13,704 bases of DNA from Pseudomonadota bacterium (GTDB lineage Bacteria > Pseudomonadota > Gammaproteobacteria > Burkholderiales > Burkholderiaceae_D). Location of the stretch: assembly GCA_023392035.1 (NCBI GenBank), contig JAEVZY010000182.1:1-13704 (forward strand). The letters run 5' to 3'. This document shows positions 1 through 5,754 of this stretch, piece after piece (within the stretch, counting starts at the first letter, position 1; every line of letters begins with the position of its first letter). The position numbers and the translations under genes were made by a program. Under the pieces are notes generated by a model. It saw only the letters and a list, made by a program, of their open reading frames with translations. It was not told the DNA's origin and made no database searches.

Positions 1-126
1 GTAATAGCCCAGCAAGATGGAGCCTATTCCCACCCGGATCAGGGCTTGCTCGCGCTCGCGGTCACCACCGCCAATGCGCAGAAGCTGCTGCTTGATCTCG
101 TCGCGCAACTTCCTTGCGTCAAGCAC
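1..126 (-). CDS. Probable membrane sensor histidine kinase, N-terminus only (RpfC-like partner)
   Basis: Only the first 42 codons are in the window; all are open up to base 1. I chose a GTG start at 126 because GGAG lies 6 bases upstream and the GTG overlaps the TGA of the response regulator gene by 8 bases, typical of translational coupling. The visible protein has a charged, helical start (LRDEIKQQLLR around residues 7-17), then GGGDREREQALIR (residues 19-31), then a hydrophobic run VGIGSILLGYY (residues 32-42) that looks like the start of a first membrane helix. Hybrid sensor kinases of the RpfC type often begin with a short cytoplasmic stretch and then several membrane helices, and are encoded next to RpfG-type regulators. 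The kinase assignment rests on this context and on the N-terminal pattern; no catalytic domain is visible. It could be another membrane signalling protein. Confidence 0.55.
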   Translation of the reverse strand, partial: MLDARKLRDEIKQQLLRIGGGDREREQALIRVGIGSILLGYY

Positions 127-1228
127 GGTGCGCTCCGTTGTTCGACCAGCTTCGAGCGCGCGGCTCGGCGCCCTCGAGCGCATCCACGCTGGCCTTCAAT
201 GCCTGCAAGACTTCAGGATCAAACTGCTGCTTCAATTCATTGCACAAATGGCTGACAGCATCGCTACAGCGCATGGCAGGCCGATGGGGCCGCTCCGAAA
301 CCAGGGCGTTGAAGACATCTGCCACCGACACGATGCGGGCGAAACTGGACACCTCTTTGCCGCAGAGGCCGCGCGGATAACCGCTGCCATCCGCCCGTTC
401 GTGGTGATTGAGGGCGATTTCGGCCGCACACTGCATGACCGGAGAGTGCGAGTCGGCCAGCAAGTCATGGCCGATATGGGTGTGTTGCTGAACGCGGATC
501 TGCTGTTCGGACGAGAATTCAAGCTCACTGCCCCAAAGATCGGCCGGGAGCGCCATCTCGCCGATGTCATGCACCGAGCTGGCCGTGTTCAACAGATCGA
601 GCTCGGCCTCATTGCAGCCCAGCACCCGCGCCAGCAAGGTGGCGTAGATCGGCACATTCTGTTGCGAGCGTCCCGACCCCAGATCGTAATGCGTGTGATA
701 CGCGGCGATGCGACGCATCAGATCATCATCGCTGTGCGCCTGCCGGGGCTGCTGTTCCTCCAGCCGCTTGAGACATTTGATTTGTTCTTTCTGCGCCATG
801 TGGCTCTGACGCCGCGCCAGCAGATATTCGAAACGCAGCCGACATTCAATGGGATCGACCGGACGCAGCAGGTATTCGGACGCGCCCGCCTCGAAGGCCC
901 GGTACAGCAAGTCCCGGCTGTGCACGATGGTGGTCATGACGATGGGAAGCTCATCCGCGCTGAAATAGCGGCGCAGTTCGCGCGTGGTTTGCACGCCGTC
1001 CATCCGCGGCATCATGAAGTCGGTCACCACCATGCTCACCGGAAAGCGGCGCACGTACTCAATGGCCTCCGCCGGATTGCCGGAGGCAACCACCTTGATG
1101 CGGGGATTGACCACGCGAATGATTTCGGTCAGCACCATGCGCCCGGTGCTTTGGTCGTCGATGATGACGATCGTGGAGGTGGGTACGCGGTACTTCATCA
1201 GGTCAAGCACTGCCGCACGTTCTGTCAT
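119..1228 (-). CDS. Two-component response regulator with REC and HD-GYP domains (RpfG-like)
   Basis: Counted from the ATG at 1228 the protein has 369 residues. Residues 18-135 form a receiver domain: acidic pair D24-D25, phospho-acceptor D70 in VVTDFMMPRMDG, and LLRPVDP at 121-127. Residues about 175-350 form an HD-GYP domain: HD at 220-221, His249, HHExxDGxGYP at 275-285 and Asp304. HD-GYP enzymes hydrolyse cyclic di-GMP, so the expected role is a cytoplasmic phosphodiesterase switched by phosphorylation. Some signature residues differ: HDxGK reads HDIGE, the ETGxH stretch reads DLGSG, and the receiver Lys is Arg. Activity is therefore uncertain. The frame stays open upstream to 1468, but that extension crosses the terminator hairpins, so it is not coding. 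The ATG at 1198 (MKYRVPTS) is an equally possible start; neither has a clear Shine-Dalgarno. An AT-rich patch near 1300-1320 may hold the promoter. The next gene overlaps its stop by 8 bases. Confidence 0.85.
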   Translation of the reverse strand: MTERAAVLDLMKYRVPTSTIVIIDDQSTGRMVLTEIIRVVNPRIKVVASGNPAEAIEYVRRFPVSMVVTDFMMPRMDGVQTTRELRRYFSADELPIVMTTIVHSRDLLYRAFEAGASEYLLRPVDPIECRLRFEYLLARRQSHMAQKEQIKCLKRLEEQQPRQAHSDDDLMRRIAAYHTHYDLGSGRSQQNVPIYATLLARVLGCNEAELDLLNTASSVHDIGEMALPADLWGSELEFSSEQQIRVQQHTHIGHDLLADSHSPVMQCAAEIALNHHERADGSGYPRGLCGKEVSSFARIVSVADVFNALVSERPHRPAMRCSDAVSHLCNELKQQFDPEVLQALKASVDALEGAEPRARSWSNNGAHRA

Positions 1229-1387
1229 TGTGAGCAAGAGCGTTTCGAACTGTAGGGGATGAGCGAGTATGCGCGTGGCTGCCGGGGACTGTCTCACCGG
1301 ATTTACTAATAATTCACGATCGCTGCCTAACACTTCCTGCCATCGAAACGGCATCCGAACGAGCTGTGCGCTACCGAACGCAAGACG

Positions 1388-1427
1388 AAAAAAAACCTGC
1401 GCGCCAAGTGGCGAGCAGGTTTTTTTT
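1388..1427 (-). terminator. Intrinsic terminator after dnaJ, probably bidirectional
   Basis: The arms AAAAAAAACCTGC (1388-1400) and GCAGGTTTTTTTT (1415-1427) are exact inverse complements. Inside them CGCC (1402-1405) pairs with GGCG (1410-1413) around an AAGT loop, with one G-A mismatch between the two stems. Each strand reads a GC stem followed by eight T, so it can stop transcription both ways. On the minus strand it ends the grpE-dnaK-dnaJ transcript about 45-80 bases after the dnaJ stop and insulates the HD-GYP gene. Confidence 0.9.
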
Positions 1428-1432
1428 CCGCG

Positions 1433-1456
1433 CCCGACCTGTTTGAACAGGCCGGG
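1433..1456 (-). other. Second hairpin just after dnaJ
   Basis: CCCG (1433-1436) pairs with CGGG (1453-1456), and CCTGTT (1438-1443) with AACAGG (1446-1451), with one A-C mismatch between the stems. It starts 14 bases after the dnaJ stop on the minus strand. A T-tract follows only at a distance, as part of the next hairpin, so it probably acts as a 3' end-stabilising structure or as the first half of a tandem terminator. Confidence 0.55.
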
Positions 1457-1470
1457 TCTTTCATTCAAAG

Positions 1471-2598
1471 CTATTCAAAGAATTCCTTCACTTTGTCTTT
1501 CCAGGATTTGCTTTGCGGACTGTGGCGCGCGCCGCCTTCAACCGTCAGTTGATCGAATTCGCGCAGCAGATCCTTTTGCTTCTCGGTCAGCTTGACCGGC
1601 GTTTCCACCACCACATGGCAGAACAGGTCGCCGGGGTAACCGGAGCGCACGCCTTTGACGCCCTTGCCGCGCATACGGAAGGTCTTGCCCGACTGCGTGC
1701 CTTCCGGCACCGTGAAGGACACCTTGCCATTCAGGGTCGGCACTTCGATTTCGCCGCCCAGCGCGGCGCGCGCGAAGGAGATCGGCATTTCGCAATGCAG
1801 GTCGTCGCCGTCGCGCTGGAACACCGCATGCTGCTTGATGTGGATTTCCACGTACAGGTCGCCGGGCGGGCCGCCGTTCATGCCGGGCTCGCCATTGCCG
1901 GAGGAGCGGATGCGCATGCCGTCGTCGATTCCGGCCGGGATTTTCACTTCCAGCGTTTTGTTGCGCTTGATGCGTCCGGCGCCGCTGCAAGTCGGGCAGG
2001 GCTCGGGAATGATCTTGCCGCTGCCGTGGCATTTCGGGCAGGTCTGCTGAATGCTGAAGAAACCCTGCTGCATGCGCACCTGGCCGTGTCCGCCGCAGGT
2101 GGTGCAGGTGGTGGGCGAAGTGCCGGGCTTGGCGCCGCTGCCGTGGCAGGTTTCGCAGCTGTCCCAGCTTGGCACGCGGATCGAGGTGTCGAAGCCGTGC
2201 GCCGCCTGCTCGAGGCTGATCTCGAGGTTGTAGCGTAAATCGGCGCCGCGGTAGACCTGGGGGCCGCCGCGTCCGCCGCCACGGGCGGAGGCGCCGAAGA
2301 TGTCGCCAAAGATATCGCCGAAAGCGTCGGCGAAACTGCCGCCGCCAAAGCCGCCGCCAGCACCCATGTTGGGATCCACGCCGGCATGACCGTAGCGGTC
2401 GTAAGCCTCCCGCTTCTGCGGGTCGGACAGCATTTCGTAGGCTTCCTTGGCTTCCTTGAAACTGTCCTCGGCGGCCTTGCTGTCCGGATTGCGGTCCGGG
2501 TGGTACTTCATCGCCAGCTTGCGATAGGCCTTCTTGATGTCCTCTTCCGAGGCATTCTTGGCCACACCGAGCACTTCGTAAAAATCACGCTTCGCCAT
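1471..2598 (-). CDS. dnaJ: Chaperone protein DnaJ (Hsp40)
   Basis: This 375-residue protein is the co-chaperone that delivers unfolded clients to DnaK and stimulates its ATPase. The order is canonical for a type I DnaJ: J domain (residues 1-70) with HPD at 33-35, a Gly/Phe-rich region (about 76-115), and a zinc-finger domain with four CxxCxGxG repeats whose cysteine pairs are at 148/151, 165/168, 187/190 and 201/204. The C-terminal client-binding domains follow, with KVSFTVPEGTQSG and GDLFCHVVVETP. Length matches the family. The ATG start is conserved (MAKRDFYEVLG); the upstream Shine-Dalgarno is weak (AGG about 10 bases before). It is the last gene of grpE-dnaK-dnaJ and is followed by a strong terminator. 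The 110-base gap to dnaK holds large stem-loops that may set the DnaJ level. All key residues are intact. Confidence 0.98.
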   Translation of the reverse strand: MAKRDFYEVLGVAKNASEEDIKKAYRKLAMKYHPDRNPDSKAAEDSFKEAKEAYEMLSDPQKREAYDRYGHAGVDPNMGAGGGFGGGSFADAFGDIFGDIFGASARGGGRGGPQVYRGADLRYNLEISLEQAAHGFDTSIRVPSWDSCETCHGSGAKPGTSPTTCTTCGGHGQVRMQQGFFSIQQTCPKCHGSGKIIPEPCPTCSGAGRIKRNKTLEVKIPAGIDDGMRIRSSGNGEPGMNGGPPGDLYVEIHIKQHAVFQRDGDDLHCEMPISFARAALGGEIEVPTLNGKVSFTVPEGTQSGKTFRMRGKGVKGVRSGYPGDLFCHVVVETPVKLTEKQKDLLREFDQLTVEGGARHSPQSKSWKDKVKEFFE

Positions 2599-2625
2599 GT
2601 TTTATAGCCTGTTTTCAAGCGAACA

Positions 2626-2658
2626 CGCCGGAGTGGCCGCCATTGCGGCCCTCCGGCG
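2626..2658 (-). repeat. Long GC-rich stem-loop in the dnaK-dnaJ gap
   Basis: CGCCGGAG (2626-2633) pairs exactly with CTCCGGCG (2651-2658), and GGCCGC (2635-2640) with GCGGCC (2645-2650), around a CATT loop. This is a 14-pair stem with a single bulged T (2634). No T-tract follows on the minus strand, so it is not a classical intrinsic terminator. It lies between dnaK and dnaJ in the same transcript and could stabilise the dnaK message end or damp transcription into dnaJ. Confidence 0.75.
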
Positions 2659-2661
2659 GGA

Positions 2662-2677
2662 GGCGCCCTGCGGCGCC
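2662..2677 (-). repeat. Second GC-rich stem-loop in the dnaK-dnaJ gap
   Basis: Two copies of the self-complementary hexamer GGCGCC (2662-2667 and 2672-2677) flank a CTGC loop. It sits 3 bases from the larger stem-loop and 31 bases after the dnaK stop in the direction of transcription. It has no T-tract. Together the two structures occupy about half of the 110-base gap. Confidence 0.6.
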
Positions 2678-2708
2678 GCCTTCCCTTGTCCGATACTTGG
2701 ACCTTCGC

Positions 2709-4655
2709 TTATTTGTCTTTCACTTCCTTGAACTCGGCGTCGACCACGTCGTCGTCCTTGGCGCCGGTTCCGGCCTTGGGCTCTTCGGCGCCGGCGGCGC
2801 CTGCCGCGGCAGCAGCCGCTGCTTCCGGCCCACCTTGCTGGGCGTACATCTTCTCACCAAGCTTTTGCGCCGCGGTAGACAAGGCTGCGATTTTTCCTTC
2901 GATCTGGTCTTTGTCGTTGCCTTTCAGCGACTCTTCCAGGTCTTTGATTGCCGTTTCGATCTTGTCTTTTTCGCCCGCTTCCAGCTTGTCGCCGTGTTCG
3001 GCGACCGCCTTCCGGGTGGCATGCACCAGCGCATCGCCCTGGTTGCGTACTTCGGCCAACTGCTTCAGCTTCTGGTCTTCGGCCGCATTGGCTTCGGCGT
3101 CGCGCACCATCTTCTGGATTTCATCTTCGGTCAAACCGGAGTTGGCCTTGATGGTGATCTTGTTTTCCTTGCCGGTGGCCTTGTCCTTGGCCGACACGTG
3201 CAGGATACCGTTGGCATCGATATCGAAAGTGACTTCGATCTGCGGCGTGCCGCGCGGCGAGGGCGGAATGCCTTCCAGGTTGAATTCGCCCAGCGCCTTG
3301 TTGCCGACCGCCATTTCGCGCTCGCCCTGGAAGACCTTGATGGTCACCGCCGGCTGATTGTCGTCGGCGGTCGAGAACACCTGGCTGAACTTGGTCGGAA
3401 TCGTGGTGTTCTTCTGGATCATTTTGGTCATGACCCCGCCCAGGGTCTCGATACCCAGCGACAGCGGCGTCACGTCCAGCAGCAGCAAGTCCTTGCGGTC
3501 GCCCGACAGCACAGAACCCTGGACCGCGGCGCCCACGGCCACGGCTTCGTCCGGATTGACGTCTTTCCTCGGTTCCTTGCCGAAGAATTCGCGCACTTTC
3601 TCCTGCACCTTGGGCATGCGGGTCTGGCCGCCGACCAGGATCACGTCATCGATATCGGACACCTTGACGCCGGCATCCTTGATGGCGATGCGGCAGGGTT
3701 CGATGGTCTTGGCGATCAGGTCTTCCACCAGCGATTCCAGCTTGGCGCGGGTGATCTTCATGGTCAGGTGCACCGGGGCGCCGTTGGCCATGGCGATGTA
3801 AGGCTCGTTGATCTCGGTCTGCTGCGCGGACGACAACTCGATCTTGGCGCGCTCGGCCGAAGCCTTGATGCGCTGCAAAGCGATGGGATCCTTGCCGAGG
3901 TCGACACCGTTGTTCTTCTTGAACTCGTCGATGATGAAATCAATCATGCGCTGATCGAAGTCCTCGCCGCCCAGGAAGGTGTCGCCGTTGGTGGACAGCA
4001 CTTCGAACTGCTTCTCGCCATCGACATCGGCGATCTCGATGATGGAAATGTCGAAGGTGCCGCCGCCCAGGTCGTACACGGCGATCTTGCGGTCGCCCTT
4101 GCCGCCCTTGTCCAGGCCGAAAGCCAGGGCCGCCGCGGTCGGCTCGTTGATGATGCGCTTGACGTCCAGGCCGGCGATGCGGCCGGCGTCCTTGGTCGCC
4201 TGGCGCTGCGAGTCATTGAAATAGGCCGGCACCGTGATCACGGCTTCGGTCACTTCCTCGCCCAGGTATTCCTCGGCGGTCTTTTTCATCTTGCGCAGGA
4301 CTTCGGCGGAAATCTGGGGCGGCGCCAACTTCTTGTCGCGCACTTCCACCCAGGCGTCGCCGTTGTCGGCCTTCATGATCTTGTAGGGCATCAGGCCGAT
4401 GTCCTTCTGCACTTCCTTCTCATCGAACTTGCGGCCGATCAGACGCTTGACCGCGTACAGGGTGTTCTTGGGGTTGGTGACCGCCTGGCGCTTGGCCGGC
4501 GCGCCAACCAGGATTTCGCCATCGTCCTGATAGGCAATGGTGGACGGCGTGGTGCGCGCGCCTTCCGAATTTTCAATGACCTTGGGGGTGCCGCCTTCCA
4601 TGATGGCGACGCAGGAATTGGTGGTCCCGAGGTCGATGCCGATGATTTTGCTCAT
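2709..4655 (-). CDS. dnaK: Chaperone protein DnaK (Hsp70)
   Basis: The 648-residue protein is the ATP-driven cytoplasmic chaperone working with DnaJ and GrpE. The nucleotide-binding domain (about 1-385) starts with IGIDLGTTNSC (residues 5-15). It has VYDLGGGTFDIS at 193-204 with the autophosphorylation-type Thr200, and INEPTAAALAFGLDK at 169-183. The interdomain linker DLLLLDV is at 389-395, followed by the beta substrate-binding domain and the helical lid. The tail is Ala/Gly-rich and acidic (about 608-648, ending DAEFKEVKDK), typical of proteobacterial DnaK. The start is well placed: AAGGGA lies 8 bases upstream of the ATG. A sigma-32 type promoter is visible upstream in the grpE gap, so dnaK can be made both from it and by read-through from grpE. 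No key residue is missing. Confidence 0.99.
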   Translation of the reverse strand: MSKIIGIDLGTTNSCVAIMEGGTPKVIENSEGARTTPSTIAYQDDGEILVGAPAKRQAVTNPKNTLYAVKRLIGRKFDEKEVQKDIGLMPYKIMKADNGDAWVEVRDKKLAPPQISAEVLRKMKKTAEEYLGEEVTEAVITVPAYFNDSQRQATKDAGRIAGLDVKRIINEPTAAALAFGLDKGGKGDRKIAVYDLGGGTFDISIIEIADVDGEKQFEVLSTNGDTFLGGEDFDQRMIDFIIDEFKKNNGVDLGKDPIALQRIKASAERAKIELSSAQQTEINEPYIAMANGAPVHLTMKITRAKLESLVEDLIAKTIEPCRIAIKDAGVKVSDIDDVILVGGQTRMPKVQEKVREFFGKEPRKDVNPDEAVAVGAAVQGSVLSGDRKDLLLLDVTPLSLGIETLGGVMTKMIQKNTTIPTKFSQVFSTADDNQPAVTIKVFQGEREMAVGNKALGEFNLEGIPPSPRGTPQIEVTFDIDANGILHVSAKDKATGKENKITIKANSGLTEDEIQKMVRDAEANAAEDQKLKQLAEVRNQGDALVHATRKAVAEHGDKLEAGEKDKIETAIKDLEESLKGNDKDQIEGKIAALSTAAQKLGEKMYAQQGGPEAAAAAAAGAAGAEEPKAGTGAKDDDVVDAEFKEVKDK

Positions 4656-4730
4656 GATTGAATCCCTTGTATGGCTGGTTCTGTCTGTATTGGGTCGAAT
4701 CCGCAGCGATTGCCGATTCCGTTATTTCGA

Positions 4731-4758
4731 ATATTGGGAGGCCCGGCCGCGTTTCAAG
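4731..4758 (-). promoter_or_regulatory. Sigma-32 (RpoH) promoter for dnaK
   Basis: On the minus strand CTTGAAA (4752-4758) is followed after exactly 13 bases by CCCAATAT (4731-4738). The heat-shock sigma factor consensus is CTTGAAA, 11-16 bases, CCCCATnT; the -35 is perfect and the -10 differs at one defined base. The start of transcription would be near 4724, leaving about 69 bases of leader before the dnaK ATG. It sits directly after the grpE stop, in the 118-base gap. Confidence 0.8.
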
Positions 4759-4773
4759 CCGCGCCTGCTGCCA

Positions 4774-5334
4774 CTATTTCTTGCCGCTGGCGACCGTCAC
4801 CAGCGCCGGACGCAACAGGCGCCCGGCGATCATGTAGCCCTTTTGCAGCACGGAGACGATGGTGTTGGCTTCCTGATCGGCATCGACCATGGAAATGGCC
4901 TGGTGCTTCATGGGATCAAGTTTTTCGCCGGTTTGGGGCGACACCTCGACCAGGCGGTTCTTTTCGAACGCGGCGGTCAACTGCTTCAAGGTCATCTCCA
5001 CGCCTTCCTTCAGTGCTTCCGGGGTCGGGGTTTCCACCTTGAGCGCCATTTCCAGGCTGTCTTTCACCGGCACCAGGGCTTCGGCGAAACTTTCAATGGC
5101 AAATTTGTGGGCGCGCGAAATGTCTTCCTGGGCCCGCCGCCGCACGTTTTCCACTTCCGCACGTGAGCGCAGATACGCATCGTTGAGCTCGGCCAATTTG
5201 GCCTCGGCCTGGGCCAACTTCTCTTCCGCGCCGGGATCGACATAGCCGGCGCTGTCGGCCGGGGAGGGTTCAGAACCGGGGGACAGCTTCTGTTCCTCAG
5301 TTTCCTGGTTGCTGTTCTTTTCTTCGCCTTGCAT
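4774..5334 (-). CDS. grpE: Nucleotide exchange factor GrpE
   Basis: GrpE is a homodimeric cytoplasmic factor that releases ADP from DnaK. The ATG at 5334 gives 186 residues, normal for the family. It has GGAGA upstream with 6 bases between it and the ATG. The frame stays open to 5430, but that extension lies across the sigma-32 promoter and cannot be coding from that transcript. Residues 1-35 are polar and disordered-looking. Residues about 36-100 are a charged long helix (EEKLAQAEAKLAEL, then RSRAEVENVRRRAQEDI) for dimerisation. The C-terminal beta domain carries the family signature: DPMKHQAISMV at 140-150, then GYMIAGRLLRPALVTV at 167-182. It is first in the grpE-dnaK-dnaJ unit. The 118-base gap to dnaK carries a further promoter, so grpE may be made at lower levels than dnaK. 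Confidence 0.97.
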   Translation of the reverse strand: MQGEEKNSNQETEEQKLSPGSEPSPADSAGYVDPGAEEKLAQAEAKLAELNDAYLRSRAEVENVRRRAQEDISRAHKFAIESFAEALVPVKDSLEMALKVETPTPEALKEGVEMTLKQLTAAFEKNRLVEVSPQTGEKLDPMKHQAISMVDADQEANTIVSVLQKGYMIAGRLLRPALVTVASGKK

Positions 5335-5379
5335 AAAAAGTCTCCGGACAATCAATGACTTGAGTTTCCAACCCGCCCC

Positions 5380-5407
5380 ATTTGGGGCTCGCCCCCCGCA
5401 TTTCAAG
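5380..5407 (-). promoter_or_regulatory. Sigma-32 (RpoH) promoter for the grpE-dnaK-dnaJ operon
   Basis: On the minus strand CTTGAAA (5401-5407), a perfect -35, is followed after 13 bases by CCCCAAAT (5380-5387), one mismatch to the defined bases of CCCCATnT. Transcription should begin near 5373, giving about 38 bases of leader before the grpE ATG at 5334. The spacer is G-rich (GCGGGGGGCGAG). This promoter also decides the grpE start, since upstream in-frame codons would not be transcribed from it. Confidence 0.85.
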
Positions 5408-5568
5408 AGGGACAAGGAAAGGCGAACCAAGCCTTGCTGGCACTCAATCTTGTTACAAACTTTACCTCTTGCCGGGGTTTAATTTGCAGCGGAGCGAATT
5501 AGGATGAAGAAAGACTCGGGGACCATTTGCCAAACGCCAGTTTCGAACGCTTGTTTCGCCAGTCTGAT

Positions 5569-5673
5569 ATGAAACTCCACATCATCACTGCTACGGTTCT
5601 GCTCTATTCGCTCCTGGCAACCGCCTGGATCGCGCTATCGAATTCGTCCGAGTGCTGGACCCTGTTTCCCTAG
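5569..5673 (+). CDS. Possible small single-span membrane protein (34 aa)
   Basis: From the ATG at 5569 the frame encodes 34 residues ending in TAG at 5671. It starts MKLHIITATV and continues with a hydrophobic run to about residue 22 (LLYSLLATAWIAL), then a short polar tail with one Cys (SNSSECWTLFP). One transmembrane helix is predicted by eye. The ATG overlaps the TGA of a 22-codon ORF starting at 5504, which has GGAG at 5491-5494; the shared ATGA could couple the two. Alternatively the frame opens further upstream with TTG codons at 5527 or 5551. It has no strong Shine-Dalgarno of its own and no clear promoter, and it faces opposite to its neighbours. I do not recognise a family. It may be a chance ORF. 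Confidence 0.28.
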   Translation: MKLHIITATVLLYSLLATAWIALSNSSECWTLFP

Positions 5674-5734
5674 CATGGGAGCCCAAGTCAGCCGGCGGCA
5701 GCAAGTCGGCCGGCTCACGATGCTTTCGACCTTG

Positions 5735-5749
5735 GGCGCCAAGGGCGCC
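5735..5749 (-). other. GC-rich hairpin after hemH
   Basis: Two copies of GGCGCC (5735-5740, 5744-5749) flank a 3-base loop, 5 bases past the hemH stop codon. There is no T-tract on the minus strand, so it is a weak candidate for the end of the nadK-recN-hemH transcript, perhaps helped by Rho or acting as a stabilising 3' end. Confidence 0.35.
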
Positions 5750-5754
5750 AGGAA

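Larger units (their letters stand above)
5408..5754. other. Gap between hemH and grpE, mostly without a recognised gene
   Basis: This 347-base stretch lies between the end of hemH and the grpE promoter, both on the minus strand. It holds a possible small plus-strand ORF (5569-5673) and a GC-rich hairpin near the hemH stop. A single TGGCACTC (5438-5445) resembles one arm of a CIRCE operator, but the matching second arm is absent. I see no RNA gene or repeat here and no clear sigma-70 promoter. Confidence 0.5.

Noticed and set aside
17..1255. A 412-codon open frame on the plus strand at the left end
   Set aside because: It is the shadow of the REC/HD-GYP gene, which has clear motifs on the minus strand.
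1439..1450. CTGTTTGAACAG as a LexA-type operator
   Set aside because: It is better explained as the stem of the hairpin directly after dnaJ, and no SOS gene starts there.
1229..1468. 80-residue N-terminal extension of the HD-GYP protein
   Set aside because: The extension crosses the A8/T8 terminator and hairpin, and its translation does not look like a domain. Starts at 1228 or 1198 fit the receiver domain.
2590..2619. CTTGAAA (2613-2619, minus strand) as a third sigma-32 promoter before dnaJ
   Set aside because: No CCCCATnT-like -10 follows within 11-16 bases; the expected position falls at the dnaJ start codon.
2643..4661. A 672-codon open frame on the plus strand opposite dnaK
   Set aside because: Long antisense frames opposite dnaK are a well-known by-product of its codon usage in GC-rich genomes. 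The minus strand encodes a complete, conserved DnaK and the antisense frame shows no family motif.
5431..5460. CIRCE operator upstream of grpE
   Set aside because: Only one arm-like TGGCACTC is present. The inverted partner after 9 bases (ACAAACTTT) does not match GAGTGCTAA.
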